Positions 42,471 to 52,097 of a stretch of 64,000 bases of DNA are shown one piece after another (within the stretch, counting starts at the first letter, position 1; each line of letters opens with the position of its first letter). This stretch comes from Phycisphaeraceae bacterium (GTDB lineage: Bacteria > Planctomycetota > Phycisphaerae > Phycisphaerales > UBA1924): the NCBI GenBank assembly GCA_020639155.1, contig JACKHF010000002.1, positions 1 through 64,000 of the forward strand, read 5' to 3'. A program made the position numbers and the translations under genes. The notes under the pieces are model-generated. The model made no database searches. It saw only the letters and a program-made list of their open reading frames with translations, and was not told where the DNA came from.

Positions 42471-45017
42471 TTACGGGCAACCAGCCGCGTACTCGTTGCC
42501 GAAGCAGATGTAGTCGAAGATGTTGAGTGAGCCGCTGCCATCGCAGTCGGCGTATGGCAGACCAGCTGCGTATGCATTGCCGAAGCAGATGTAGTCGAAG
42601 ATGTTGAGTGAGCCGCTGCCATCGCAGTCAGCATAGCAAACGCCGCCGAATGCATCGACGTCATCCTGATCAACAACACAGTCGCCGTTCATGTCAGCTG
42701 AGAAGTCAAACCCGACAGCTTCTGCGATGTCGTCCCATGTTGCTTCACCGTCGGTCACGAATGGGTTGCCGGTGAACTGCGCCATGACGTAGTTTGAGTC
42801 GTTGGCGTCGATAACACCGTCTGCACCTGTCGGAGCGAATCCGCGGGTTGTCAGACCAGCAGTGTTGGAGATATCAAAGCGTGAGTCACCAGCGGCGTAG
42901 GTCTGGCCGCTCGCCCATGTTGTGCCGAAGAAGTTTGCGTTGCCTGTGACTGAGGCTGACGCGTTATCAACAGCTGTGAAGCCCGCGACACGGTTGACGC
43001 AACCGGTGGACCCATCGATCACAAGACCGTCTGCCCAGTAGCGGAGGTCTTCTGCATCGAAGTTACCGTCACCATTGCCATCACCGAGAACCTCGATGAT
43101 TGCTTCTGAGCCGAGTGTACCAGCAATGGAGCCTGTGCCATCGGGTGCAACCCATGCTGGGCCGCCATTGCGTGAGTGCCACGCCTTCATCATCTCTTCT
43201 GCGTCGTTGATATCGCGGACGCCGTCACCGTTGAAGTCGTAGGCAATCTTGTTGCGCATGTTGAGTGATGTGCCGTAGAGCACGGTATTGCCAGCCTGAT
43301 TGATGTAGTTGTCGCCATTGGCAACGCCGTCAGAGTACACGACGCCGGTTGTACGGCCGGGAACGCGACCAGCTGTGTTTGTGTTGAATGTCTGGAACGC
43401 AGGCAGACCGTGAACGTTTCCTGACTGATTCAGGATGTAGGTCTGAAGAGCCTGGTTCTTGTCCGGATTTGCAACGATCGGCACGTAGGTCGATGCGGGG
43501 TTGGGATTGATCACCGGAACGTTGTCTGTTGCAGCAAACAGGAGGAACTGTGATGCAAGATACTCACCTGGGCTGAAGAGGGTTGGTGAGCCACCGGGGA
43601 TCGCAACGAATGCCGATGTTGAGCGTGTGATGTTGTTCACGTACGCGGAAACATTCGGGTTTGCAGGGGGCTGAACAGGGTTCGGGTATGCGCCTGTTTC
43701 GCTTGGGTCCCAGCCCCAACCGCCGGTGGCGGCGCTATCAGAACGAGGATCGCCCATGGTGGCGATACCGCCCGGACCGATGATGTTGTAGCCGTCAACA
43801 CCAGCATCGAGCAGATTGGTGAGTGTCGGACGTGCATAGACGGTACCACCCTTGATGTCGGAGCGGACTGCAAGGAAGTCCATGTTGCCAGCGATGAGCC
43901 AGCCCGATGACTCGCCGCGCTCGGTACCGGTATGACCAACCGCGAGACGATGGTTCAGTGTGGTGTTGTCCATACGACCTGAGCTGCCCTTGTTCGACGG
44001 CTGGAAGTCCGGACCGAGCAGATCGTTCGCGCTTGAGACGGTACGGTCACCAATGTTCTCACCAACGCCCCACGACGGATCGAGACCGATGCCGTTCATG
44101 AAGGCGTTGCGTGTGCCCGAGCCGGAGTCGCGGGTGATCTTCATCAGGTTTTCACCGTTGATACGGCGACCCGTTGCAGCAAGATGGCGGAGATCGGACA
44201 TGTCGATCTCGCTCATGCCGACGCCGTAGTTCACGATCGCACCAACCGGAGCGAGTGTGATTGCTGTATCAAAGACTGTGTGGTCATCCGGATTTGCTGT
44301 GTTGACGTTGATGTCGCCGTTGAGACCGGAGAGGGACTTGAGCTTGTTGCTCTGTGAGGCTGCTGTGCCGTCCTTGTTGACAGCGACGCGCGGATTGAGA
44401 CCGTATCCAGGAGCACCCGGAACGCGGTTGTACTGCTCTTGGCCGTTCGGAGAGACAAACCAGCTAACCGGCACGTCGAGAGCAGCAAAGTTCATCTGGA
44501 GACCAGCAACCAGCGGATCAGTGCTTGTGCTGACCTGGAAACTGCCGTCCATCAGTGAGCGGACGGGTGTGCCACCTGGGTTTGCGCCAACTGAAATGGG
44601 CTGGCCAGCGCCCTGAAGGCAGAATGCCTCGCGGTTCCAGATCGATTTGTCAGAGAATGAGCAGTTGAAGGTGCCGTTGCCGGGATCGCCGTCGGGCAGT
44701 GTTGCGTAGGTGAAACCCCAGTCACGCAGTTCGGCAAGGCCGTTACCTGAGCCGACGATGCGATAGGTCACCTGCCAGTACTGGTCAGGCAGCCAAGGGA
44801 ACGACAGATCGGTCGGGGCGAGCTGCTCGCCTGTGATGGTGTCACCATCGACATCGATGAAGTCGTTGGTTGATGCGGGTGCTTCGAACAGCGCCTGCAG
44901 AAGCGTTGCACCAGAACCGTTGATCAGGAACGGCGCTGTCTGTGCGCTCGCGACGGACGCGACGCTGCCTGCGAGTCCGCAAGCGATGAACTGAATCATC
45001 CGTGTATCGTTTCTCAT
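42471..45017 (-). CDS. PstS-like secreted protein with EF-hand/dockerin modules and Cys-rich tag
   Basis: An 848-residue protein. A signal peptide (MIQFIACGLAGSVASVASAQ) leads to a phosphate-binding-protein-like domain: FLINGSGATLLQALFEAP near the N-terminus and LMKITRDSGSGTRNAFMNGIGLDP (SGTR phosphate-binding motif) later. Calcium-loop motifs follow (DFNGDGVRDINDAEE, DGNGDGNFDAEDLRYW, DMNGDCVVDQDDVD). It ends in two copies of YADCDGSGSLNIFDYICFGN, the dockerin-like tag. GGAG lies 9 bases before the ATG at 45017. It may hold phosphate or phosphate esters at the surface; inference. A pseudopilin gene precedes it on the same strand. Confidence 0.75.
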   Translation of the reverse strand: MRNDTRMIQFIACGLAGSVASVASAQTAPFLINGSGATLLQALFEAPASTNDFIDVDGDTITGEQLAPTDLSFPWLPDQYWQVTYRIVGSGNGLAELRDWGFTYATLPDGDPGNGTFNCSFSDKSIWNREAFCLQGAGQPISVGANPGGTPVRSLMDGSFQVSTSTDPLVAGLQMNFAALDVPVSWFVSPNGQEQYNRVPGAPGYGLNPRVAVNKDGTAASQSNKLKSLSGLNGDINVNTANPDDHTVFDTAITLAPVGAIVNYGVGMSEIDMSDLRHLAATGRRINGENLMKITRDSGSGTRNAFMNGIGLDPSWGVGENIGDRTVSSANDLLGPDFQPSNKGSSGRMDNTTLNHRLAVGHTGTERGESSGWLIAGNMDFLAVRSDIKGGTVYARPTLTNLLDAGVDGYNIIGPGGIATMGDPRSDSAATGGWGWDPSETGAYPNPVQPPANPNVSAYVNNITRSTSAFVAIPGGSPTLFSPGEYLASQFLLFAATDNVPVINPNPASTYVPIVANPDKNQALQTYILNQSGNVHGLPAFQTFNTNTAGRVPGRTTGVVYSDGVANGDNYINQAGNTVLYGTSLNMRNKIAYDFNGDGVRDINDAEEMMKAWHSRNGGPAWVAPDGTGSIAGTLGSEAIIEVLGDGNGDGNFDAEDLRYWADGLVIDGSTGCVNRVAGFTAVDNASASVTGNANFFGTTWASGQTYAAGDSRFDISNTAGLTTRGFAPTGADGVIDANDSNYVMAQFTGNPFVTDGEATWDDIAEAVGFDFSADMNGDCVVDQDDVDAFGGVCYADCDGSGSLNIFDYICFGNAYAAGLPYADCDGSGSLNIFDYICFGNEYAAGCP
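42496..42548. repeat. 53-bp direct repeat, copy 1
   Basis: Identical over 53 bases to 42577-42629, at a distance of 81 bases (27 codons). It encodes the same half of the dockerin-like tag in both copies, pointing to recent duplication or gene conversion. Confidence 0.95.
42577..42629. repeat. 53-bp direct repeat, copy 2
   Basis: See copy 1 at 42496-42548. The two copies differ only outside these limits. Confidence 0.95.
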
Positions 45018-45239
45018 CTTTGTTTTCTCCACTCTTCGAGTCTCTTCTTCGAACATGATTCCCTCTGTCATTCACGAACTGCTGGTGCGCGAGGGATGCA
45101 TGTCGCACCACAGGGAGGATCTGGATGGACGAACGAGCGCATACAAACCGCGCACAACGCACAAGTGCATTTGGGGTGCGGTCAGGATGCCGTCAACAAA
45201 GCACAAACCCGAGCTTTCGCCTGGGTTTGTGTTGATAAG

Positions 45240-46259
45240 TTAGTTCGGCCAGGGATTTCGCTCAGTATCGACACGGTTATCACCGGACAGGCTGTAGAAC
45301 TTGTCGCCCCACAGACGTTTCTTCACAGATTCTTCAATCTTCATTCGCTGTACATGTCCATCAACAAACGTGAAGTTTGCCGTATCGCCGGGATGATTGC
45401 GGCTGACAGCATTCAGCGTGGTTAGACCGTTGTTGATCAGGTTTTCACCAAGCTTGTCTGCAGGCAGGATTTCATCTGCAGATGGGTAGGAGAATCGTCC
45501 CTTTGGTGCAGATGCAAGCGGCTCGTTGTAGACATTCGAGCCTGAAGAAATACCTATGAAAGGCGTGATAGGTCTGTGGCTCTTGACGATGCTGTTTGCA
45601 GGATCAGCGAGAGATTTCCAATCATTTGAATCGTGGAACTCGGTTGCGAGAATTGTGCTCGCAACAAGTCGAATGTTTGAGCCACGAACCAGACGGTTCT
45701 TTCGAAGAGAGCCGACATTGAACTTGTTTCGCGGGAAAATGGCGGCATTTCCGGCGATGCCGATTCGGGGAACCTGGCGATCAAGAGGGGTTGCCGATCC
45801 AGGTCCGTTGCCAAGGTCATTCTTCTGCCAGAACTGCCAGTCCTGTGGTTTTTCGCCGGGATTGGCGCGTGGTGCGCCACGATCAGACGTTGCCGGGTTT
45901 TCAAAGGCATTGCCAGCAACACGACCTTCACCAAACAGTGCCCAGCTCCAGTGGATATAGCCGTACCCGAGATTCGGGTTGGTTTGCTGCTGGTCCTGCA
46001 ATCGCCACAATCCGGACTTGTCGTCCTGCCCGTACACGTAGGATGGTGGGAAGTACTTGTTGTCCATGTCGTACATCGTGACAGCGGTCGTCACCTGTCG
46101 CAGATTATTTGCTGAGACCGTTGCCTGTGCTTCCTTGCGGGCACGCCCAATGGCTGGGAGCAAAATGCCGATGAGAAGGGCAATAATTGCAATAACAACC
46201 AACAGTTCAATCAATGTGAATCCGAAACGCTTACGGCGATACACGTGTGAGTCAATCAT
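45240..46259 (-). CDS. Type II secretion-like pseudopilin with H-X9-DG C-terminus
   Basis: A 339-residue protein. [32 protein letters not shown] is a prepilin-type N-terminus with the processing Gly and Glu5, so it should be cut and methylated by a prepilin peptidase and sit in the inner membrane. The C-terminal part [19 protein letters not shown] is the H-X9-DG-type motif seen in large planctomycete families of pseudopilins. The body is polar with many Asn. These proteins number in the dozens per genome; the role is unclear. It precedes the PstS-like tagged protein by 222 bases, same strand. Confidence 0.85.
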   Translation of the reverse strand: MIDSHVYRRKRFGFTLIELLVVIAIIALLIGILLPAIGRARKEAQATVSANNLRQVTTAVTMYDMDNKYFPPSYVYGQDDKSGLWRLQDQQQTNPNLGYGYIHWSWALFGEGRVAGNAFENPATSDRGAPRANPGEKPQDWQFWQKNDLGNGPGSATPLDRQVPRIGIAGNAAIFPRNKFNVGSLRKNRLVRGSNIRLVASTILATEFHDSNDWKSLADPANSIVKSHRPITPFIGISSGSNVYNEPLASAPKGRFSYPSADEILPADKLGENLINNGLTTLNAVSRNHPGDTANFTFVDGHVQRMKIEESVKKRLWGDKFYSLSGDNRVDTERNPWPN

Positions 46260-46539
46260 TCAGTTCTACCCCTGTGGTTCGTACGCATGATGTGCGAATG
46301 ACACGAGTGCATAATCACTCAAGAGGGAACATGCTATTGGAATGTGGTGAGTTGTCGTGTTCAGATCGACATAAGTGCGCGCAAAGAAAGCGTGCAGATT
46401 GTGTGTAGGCATGTGTATAAATCATTAAGGAAAAGTCAGTGTTGTGCAAACAAACTCGTCAGTTGCTAGCAAAGATGATGTTGATCGTGTGTCATTCTTA
46501 ACAATATGAAGGTGGTGCCACGGGTTGTGTTGCAACAGA
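46260..46539. other. Intergenic region upstream of the pseudopilin
   Basis: Non-coding, AT-rich around 46400-46500. It should hold the promoter of the minus-strand pseudopilin; no clear boxes. A terminator of the decarboxylase gene borders it on the right. Confidence 0.35.
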
Positions 46540-46565
46540 AAAAAGCGGAAGTCATTACTCCCGCA
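46540..46565 (-). terminator. Rho-independent terminator of the PLP decarboxylase gene
   Basis: Minus strand GCGGGAG/CTTCCGC stem (one G-T), loop TAATGA, followed by six T. It lies 29 bases after the stop at 46594. Confidence 0.85.
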
Positions 46566-46593
46566 GATGTTACTAGACATGAAAACGCACCAA

Positions 46594-48129
46594 TCAGAGA
46601 TTTGCGCCAAGATGTTCGAGTTCGTCGAGCATGTTGACAAGCATGTCATGTGTGACGAGGGGGTTGCCTGCGACGTGCCTGAACGAGTTGAAGCCGTCAA
46701 CCGAGGCATAGTTAACAAAGAATCTGCCCGATTTCTTCTGCCTCGCGCGAAGCTCGACGTTGATCCGGCTCAGCTCCTTGCGGAGTTCCTTTGTTGCACC
46801 CTCCGATGCGAGCCTGTCCCTCAGGCGGACAGGGACATAATCAAAGACAGTGTTTACGCAAGGTGTGGAGTGGGCATCTGGATCACGGACAAGCCTGAAC
46901 GCTGGGCGATCACGCAGCAGTGAGCGTAAGTCCTTTGCAATACTGAACATCGTATCGATGCGATCATGAAAACCACTGTCTCCTAGTGCCTGCCAGGCAA
47001 GCCAGAGTTTGAGTGCATCGACACGTCTGCCGCACTGAATACTCATGTCGCCGAGATCCATGCAGGCATCCTCGTCGTCCTGATGGAACAGGTACTCTGC
47101 CTTAAGAGCAGTACACGCGGCAAGTTGCCCGCGACGTTTGACGAGCAGAGCAGAGCACATCAGGGGCACGCCCATCATCTTGTGCGGGCACCACGTCATG
47201 GAGTCGGCACGATGCACACCGTCAAGCAGCGATCTTTGCCTCTCGCTCATCAACGCGCTGCCGCCATACGCGCCGTCAACGTGGAGCCAAATCCCGTGGT
47301 TTTCGGTGATGTCAGCTATCGCATTGATCGGGTCGTATGCTGCAAGCACCGTTGTCCCTGCGGTAGCAGAGACAAAGAATGGCTGTTCGTCACGAGAGAT
47401 GGCATCGTCGATCTTGTGCTGAAGATCAGCCGGGTCCATTCGGCCTTCGCTGTCGGTATTCACGCTGCGGACTGAGGCAAGCCCGAGACCAAGGAGGATG
47501 GCAGCTCGCTCGATCGAGTAGTGCGCGTCCTTACTTGTGAACGCAACAAGCCTTGGTCCCTTCCCCACGCCGAATCCGAGCCCATGACGGTTTATGCCCG
47601 GGCGTGCATTGAATCGGGCAAGCATCATGGCGACGAGATTAGAGAGCGATCCACCCGGTGTGAACGTGCCTTCACCATGCACGCCATCCTCGACGAAACC
47701 GATCTTCTCGCACATCGCACGCACGAGTTCCATCTCCATCATCGTGAGGATCGGGGCAACCTCGTACGTGTACATCGACGTATTCAGGACAGCAGTCAGC
47801 CACTCGCCAATGACAGCGAACGGGCTGCAACCCGAGAACAACTGGTTCGCGAACCCCGTATGACCGGTGAGCACACTCTGGTCGAGTATTGCTTCTAGGT
47901 CATTGAAGATCGCATCGACCGATCGCCCCTTTTCAGGAACGGTCATTGAGACAAGTTGCTGGATATATTCCGGCGATGGGTTCTTTGTGACACATTCGTT
48001 TGGATCAGCAAACCGATCAACAAAGCGGGACGCGAGTTCGGCGGCTCGCATCAGAAGCTCGTGCGCCTGAACTGTTTCGCCTGTTTCGGCATCGCGCACC
48101 AGCATGAACGGTTGGGTGGCTTCGGTCAT
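46594..48129 (-). CDS. Group II PLP-dependent decarboxylase (glutamate/cysteine sulfinate type)
   Basis: A 511-residue enzyme. HTGFANQLFSGCSPFAVIGEWLTAVLNTSMYTYEVAPILTMME is the group II decarboxylase N-terminal block; GTFTPGGSLSNLVAMMLARF, TSKDAHYSIERAAILLGLG (His stacking PLP), FVSATAGTTVLAAYDPI, LHVDGAYGGSALMS (Asp binding PLP) and TWCPHKMMGVPLMCSALL (PLP Lys) are all present. Similarity in the lines NQLFSG, TYEVAP and PHKMMGVP points to glutamate or cysteine-sulfinate decarboxylases rather than aromatic ones. It would convert an acidic amino acid to an amine (GABA or hypotaurine). The start at 48129 gives a normal length. Confidence 0.85.
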   Translation of the reverse strand: MTEATQPFMLVRDAETGETVQAHELLMRAAELASRFVDRFADPNECVTKNPSPEYIQQLVSMTVPEKGRSVDAIFNDLEAILDQSVLTGHTGFANQLFSGCSPFAVIGEWLTAVLNTSMYTYEVAPILTMMEMELVRAMCEKIGFVEDGVHGEGTFTPGGSLSNLVAMMLARFNARPGINRHGLGFGVGKGPRLVAFTSKDAHYSIERAAILLGLGLASVRSVNTDSEGRMDPADLQHKIDDAISRDEQPFFVSATAGTTVLAAYDPINAIADITENHGIWLHVDGAYGGSALMSERQRSLLDGVHRADSMTWCPHKMMGVPLMCSALLVKRRGQLAACTALKAEYLFHQDDEDACMDLGDMSIQCGRRVDALKLWLAWQALGDSGFHDRIDTMFSIAKDLRSLLRDRPAFRLVRDPDAHSTPCVNTVFDYVPVRLRDRLASEGATKELRKELSRINVELRARQKKSGRFFVNYASVDGFNSFRHVAGNPLVTHDMLVNMLDELEHLGANL

Positions 48130-48322
48130 GGATGAAGGTGTGATGGCACTCTTCCTGTGCTGGGATGCGGCGGGACAGATCGCATCCGGCTGCCCCCTGT
48201 GACTGGCTTTGGGCAGAGTTTGCGAGTTTCGGCTTTGGGATGCCCCAACTCCCGGTCATGTGACACTAGGAGGGTTGACCCAAAGAGGAAAGTGATCCTT
48301 GTTTTCAGCCGAAAAACCGGGC

Positions 48323-48973
48323 TTATTGCATCTCAAAAGCGGCTGCTGTGCCGATGCTCGGATCGGTCCTGAGGAACATCGCTGCGTACCTCCACTGGCG
48401 CACGCGGGATGGAACGGGCACCCACGCTGTTGATGTCTCGGTGTACGACTCCCACTTGCCGTTGATCTTCACCGACCCCGTGGTGTACTCCGTGATGGGT
48501 TCGCGCACAATGACATCGGTCTCGCCAGCGTCGACGCGAGACCAGACCGCGATATCCGCGCCAAGAGTCGCTGCGGTCAGCGCGATTTGCTGCGGATTTG
48601 TCAGATCGTTTGTGGAGGTGAAATGGGTGATGCCGACCGGGGCAATGGCCATGTCCTCGCTAAGCTGGAGCATGGTGCGCAAAGAACTCCCAAGATCGAG
48701 TTGCTCCTGATACGTCCACTGGGTCGCGTGGACATCAGATGCGGTGAGTGCATCGTCGAACACCTGCAGCGCCTGATCCATCCGCTTCCACGGGATGTTC
48801 TGCACATGCACCTGATCCGGCGTGACCTGCTCTTCGGTCATGCCGTCGGCGAGCGCCACAGTGTGGGTGAAGGGGATCTGGACAGACTGGCTCCACGGCG
48901 AGGTGGAACACGCGCCGAGCAGGCATGATGCTGCGAGCAGGCCAAGCAGACGGAGTGGTCGTGGGATGGTCAT
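48323..48973 (-). CDS. Hypothetical lipoprotein
   Basis: A 216-residue protein with a lipoprotein signal (LRLLGLLAASCLLGAC, then STSPWS). The mature domain (about 30-210) is mixed alpha/beta with GITHFTSTNDLTNPQQIALTAATLGADIAVWSRVDAGETDVIVREPITEYTTGS..., but no family was recognised. It might be a penicillin-binding-protein activator-like fold, but this is a guess from length and pattern. The start at 48973 was chosen for the signal peptide. Confidence 0.6.
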   Translation of the reverse strand: MTIPRPLRLLGLLAASCLLGACSTSPWSQSVQIPFTHTVALADGMTEEQVTPDQVHVQNIPWKRMDQALQVFDDALTASDVHATQWTYQEQLDLGSSLRTMLQLSEDMAIAPVGITHFTSTNDLTNPQQIALTAATLGADIAVWSRVDAGETDVIVREPITEYTTGSVKINGKWESYTETSTAWVPVPSRVRQWRYAAMFLRTDPSIGTAAAFEMQ

Positions 48974-49039
48974 TGGTGATTGTATGAAATAATGCAAGTG
49001 GATCACGTTGCGCAATTGACACCCAGAACTTCAGGATTC

Positions 49040-49558
49040 TCAAGTGCTCTTGTACACCAGCGTCCGTGTGCCGTCTGCCTCAATGCGTGGTGAACTCTCT
49101 GTCATGCCCGCCTTTGTCACGACCCGAATGGACTGGGCGTTCTCTGGCGCGATGGTTGCAATGATCTCTGGAAGCCCGAGCGTGCGATGTCCATACTCCA
49201 GCATGCCTCGCGCAGCTTCGGTTGCAAGCCCCTTGCCCCAGTGCGCTGCACGCAGCGCGTACTTGAGCTCGGGCAGTGCCTGCCCATGGGGATGCACAAG
49301 CCCGATGAACCCGATCGGTTCGTTTGTATCTGTTCGGTCCTTGAGCACGATCGCGCACATGCCGTAGCCATACCGCTCATAGTTCTCGTGCGTCTTTGCA
49401 ATCCACTTGACGCACGTCTCGCGATCAAGCGGCGAGCCGTCATCAACCCATCGCATCGCGTCGATGTCGCTGTACACCGCGTGCATGGCATCGACATCGC
49501 GTGTGTGCAGGTGCCGCACGATCAGGCGTTCGGTGGAAAAGGGTGTTGGGTCGGACAT
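49040..49558 (-). CDS. GNAT acetyltransferase, RimJ/RimL-like
   Basis: A 172-residue protein: FSTERLIVRHLHTRDVDAMHAVYSD is the start typical of RimJ/RimL-type N-acetyltransferases (TeRL.lR.l...D); PIGFIGLVHP, LKYALRAAHWGKGLATEAARGMLEYG (acetyl-CoA loop W.kGlAtEA) and IIATIAPENAQSIRVVTKAGMTES (core NxxSxrv..k.Gf) follow. It transfers an acetyl group from acetyl-CoA to an amine; substrate unknown. It lies upstream of the lipoprotein gene on the same strand, 66 bases apart. Confidence 0.85.
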   Translation of the reverse strand: MSDPTPFSTERLIVRHLHTRDVDAMHAVYSDIDAMRWVDDGSPLDRETCVKWIAKTHENYERYGYGMCAIVLKDRTDTNEPIGFIGLVHPHGQALPELKYALRAAHWGKGLATEAARGMLEYGHRTLGLPEIIATIAPENAQSIRVVTKAGMTESSPRIEADGTRTLVYKST

Positions 49559-49879
49559 GGGCAGATCGTACTAGCGAGAGACGAGGAAGAAAGCACTGGA
49601 CACAGAGACTTCATTCGGTATTTTTAATGTCTCCACGCGAGCAAAAGGAGATGTCTACAAGAGTAGTTAATGTACTTACTCTCGCTTGGCTTTGCTCGAC
49701 GAGAAGTTGCTTGTCTATTTTATAGGAAGAATACGTATTCTGCACGTTTCCACCATGCGAGACATGTTTCGTGCTCGTATGTGAGTGCGCCAATGGCTAT
49801 GGTCGGCACCTGAAGGGGCCGTGTGCCATTGATGTGGCGCAGAGTAATACCTGAGAGAAAGAGAATGATGGAGGTTGAT
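49559..49879. other. Divergent intergenic region, 321 bp
   Basis: AT-rich stretch 49610-49740 between a GNAT gene and the first tagged gene. It should hold promoters for both. No definite -35/-10 pair could be fixed and no RNA or peptide is seen. Confidence 0.35.
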
Positions 49880-50872
49880 ATGGCATTAAGTTGGAAGTGC
49901 GTCGGTATGGCTGTGTGTGTCGCCGCGTGCACAAGCAGCACGTTTGGGCAAAGCGAGTTTCTTGTTGTTGATTATGATGGAGATAAGATTGTCAGGTACG
50001 AGTGGCCCAGTGGCCTGGTCAAAGACCACTTTGTTGGCACTGGCTTGACTAATCTCAATGCCCCGTACAAGGCTGTGTATGGTCCGGATGGTGATCTATA
50101 TGTTTCAGGAACTTTGAGCAACAATGTCCAAAAATACAATGGCCAGACTGGCCAGTCGCTGGGTGAGATCATTTCGCCCGGTGCCGGTGGTCTCTCTACA
50201 CCGCTCGGGTTGACCTTCGGCGTAGACAACATGCTGTACATCTGCAGTGGCACCAATGACAGGGTAAAACGATGGGATCCGAACACGGGCGTTGTGAGCG
50301 ACTTTATTGTGCCGGGGAACAATCTTGACAACCCACACGATCTCGCGCAGGCATCAAATGGCGACTGGTATGTCACGAGTTATAACAACGACAGGGTGCT
50401 TCGATATTCGGCATCAGGTGCGTATGTCGAGGATGCGATTGTTGCCGGGGCGTTCGGGCTTGACGGCCCGATTGGGTGCGTGGTCGATCCACAGAATCGA
50501 CTCTTTGTTGCTTCTGAGATCTCCGATAAACTGCTTGTGAAAGATCTAACGACTGGTGGCGTCTCACAGTTTGTCGCATCGGGTGTTGGAGGACTTGATC
50601 GACCGTACTTTCTCTCGCTCGGACCAGAACCTGATGTACTCTACACTGTCGGATTCCGTGGCACTGCTCAGTTTCTAAAGTTTAACAGAAACACGGGAAC
50701 GTTTCTCGGCACGTATCTGTCGCCGGGTACCGGCGGCCTCTCGAACGGCGCGGTCGCAGTTGCCTTCGTTCCTGATATCGAGCCATGCTACGCCGATTGC
50801 GACAACAACGGCAATCTCAACATCTTTGATTATATTTGCTTTGGCAATGCGTACACAATCGGATGTCCGTGA
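49880..50872 (+). CDS. Secreted NHL/SMP-30-like beta-propeller with single dockerin-like tag
   Basis: A 330-residue protein. MALSWKCVGMAVCVAACTSSTFGQ is a signal peptide. Residues about 25-300 look like a beta-propeller built of six similar blocks with the lines GPDGDLYVSGTLSNNVQKYNGQTG, FGVDNMLYICSGTNDRVKRWDPNTG, ASNGDWYVTSYNNDRVLRYSASG, VDPQNRLFVASEISDKLLVKD, close to NHL/SMP-30-like sheets. It ends in one tag, CYADCDNNGNLNIFDYICF plus GNAYTIGCP. GGAGG lies 5 bases before the ATG at 49880. It opens a run of four tagged genes on the plus strand. Catalysis is not evident. Confidence 0.75.
   Translation: MALSWKCVGMAVCVAACTSSTFGQSEFLVVDYDGDKIVRYEWPSGLVKDHFVGTGLTNLNAPYKAVYGPDGDLYVSGTLSNNVQKYNGQTGQSLGEIISPGAGGLSTPLGLTFGVDNMLYICSGTNDRVKRWDPNTGVVSDFIVPGNNLDNPHDLAQASNGDWYVTSYNNDRVLRYSASGAYVEDAIVAGAFGLDGPIGCVVDPQNRLFVASEISDKLLVKDLTTGGVSQFVASGVGGLDRPYFLSLGPEPDVLYTVGFRGTAQFLKFNRNTGTFLGTYLSPGTGGLSNGAVAVAFVPDIEPCYADCDNNGNLNIFDYICFGNAYTIGCP
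50786..50869 (+). other. Cys-rich dockerin-like C-terminal tag (single repeat)
   Basis: 28 residues, four cysteines, one EF-hand-like loop (DCDNNGNLNIFD) followed by YICFGNAY and GCP. The other five tagged genes have two repeats. Confidence 0.8.
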
Positions 50873-51045
50873 TGCATTGGTGATACGGCATCAGATTCGT
50901 TCAAATATGGTCAACCTAGGCTTGCGAGCAACGATCCCGCAATCAGGGTACACTTGGCGGACAGGTGGATGTTGTTTGTCCGCCATATGAAGAGAGAGTG
51001 AAGAGAGCGAAACATCGGACAAGCGGTGTTTTGATGGAGAGAAGA

Positions 51046-51807
51046 ATGAAACAGTTGGCAACATATCTGTGTGCGTGTGCGATCGGAACAGCGGCGATCG
51101 CGGATCCTGTCGCATGGACGGACTGGACCGTTTCACAGTTTGGCACCAATGGCTCGGCAAGTGGTACGCTGAAACTTGCTGGCGGTGACGTGCAAGTCAG
51201 TTTTACCGGGCCGGTCTTTGATGGTCAAACATGTGGTGGCACGAACTATTGGAACTACCCAGCGACATATATGAGCACGCTGGTTTCAAATGTCCCTACC
51301 GGCACCGACATCATTCAGACACACAAAGCGACAACAACGCCGAACGTGATCCAGTTCTCGCAACCTCTGACAAACCCGGTGATGGCAATCGTCAGTCTCG
51401 GACGCGACAACTTCATGGGGCCGATCCAGGTGCAATACGACTTTGATCAGCCGTTTGACATCATCAGCCAGGGCACCGGTGCCTTTGGTAATGGGCCGCT
51501 GACAGAACTCCCGGGCGATGTGCTTGAGGGCTTCGAGGGCCATGGCGTGATCCAGTTCCAGGGGACATTTTCACAGATTACGTTCTCTGTTGATGTCGAC
51601 GAGCAATGGCACGGATTCACTGTAGGTGTTGTTGATGCCTGCTATGCCGACTGCGACGGATCAGGCGTGCTGAACATCTTCGACTATATCTGCTTTGGTA
51701 ATGCATATTCGGGCATGGACGGCTATGCAAACTGCGACAATAACTGTTCGTTTGACATTTTCGATTACATTTGCTTTGGCAATGCGTACGCGGGTGGCTG
51801 CCCGTAA
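51046..51807 (+). CDS. Secreted protein with two-repeat dockerin-like tag
   Basis: A 253-residue protein. MKQLATYLCACAIGTAAIA is a signal peptide; the body (about 25-195) is a beta-sandwich-like domain (WTVSQFGTNGSASGTLKLAGGDVQVSFTG; VIQFQGTFSQITFSVDVDEQWHGFTVGV) that might be a lectin-like or calycin-like fold; a two-repeat tag follows. GGAGAG lies 4-9 bases before the ATG at 51046; an in-frame ATG at 51034 overlaps that site. It belongs to the tagged cluster; function unknown. Confidence 0.7.
   Translation: MKQLATYLCACAIGTAAIADPVAWTDWTVSQFGTNGSASGTLKLAGGDVQVSFTGPVFDGQTCGGTNYWNYPATYMSTLVSNVPTGTDIIQTHKATTTPNVIQFSQPLTNPVMAIVSLGRDNFMGPIQVQYDFDQPFDIISQGTGAFGNGPLTELPGDVLEGFEGHGVIQFQGTFSQITFSVDVDEQWHGFTVGVVDACYADCDGSGVLNIFDYICFGNAYSGMDGYANCDNNCSFDIFDYICFGNAYAGGCP
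51640..51804 (+). other. Cys-rich dockerin-like C-terminal tag (two repeats)
   Basis: 55 residues. The second loop reads NCDNNCSFDIFD, with an extra cysteine and Asn in place of the first Asp. The last residues are AGGCP. Confidence 0.8.
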
Positions 51808-51840
51808 GGAGTGTCTCACAACTGCATAACAACAACAACG

Positions 51841-51867
51841 CCACCTCGGGAAATCCGGGGTGGTTTT
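51841..51867 (+). terminator. Rho-independent terminator
   Basis: CCACCTCGG (51841-51849)/CCGGGGTGG (51855-51863) with one T-G pair, then TTTT. It ends the second tagged gene. Confidence 0.8.
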
Positions 51868-52097
51868 CATTTCTCTGCTTCGTCATGGTGTATAGCACGC
51901 GAGGATTCGGTCAGACCGGCCTTGCTGAAGAACACTGGCGGGCGAGTCGCCAGTGGCACTGTGTGTTGCACATGGGCATGGCTTCGAGTATATTGGTGGC
52001 CAACGTGGCGCTACATCTCCGTGATGGCACATGGCGCGCAGAACGTGTTGTTTTGGTTGCTCTTTATACGCACAGTGACAACGGCTTGGAGACACGG

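Larger units (their letters stand above)
42474..42638 (-). other. Cys-rich dockerin-like C-terminal tag (two repeats)
   Basis: 55 residues, six cysteines, each half an EF-hand-like loop D-x-D-x-S-G-x-L-x-x-x-D followed by YICFGN. The halves are spaced 27 residues. The last residues are AAGCP. Confidence 0.8.
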
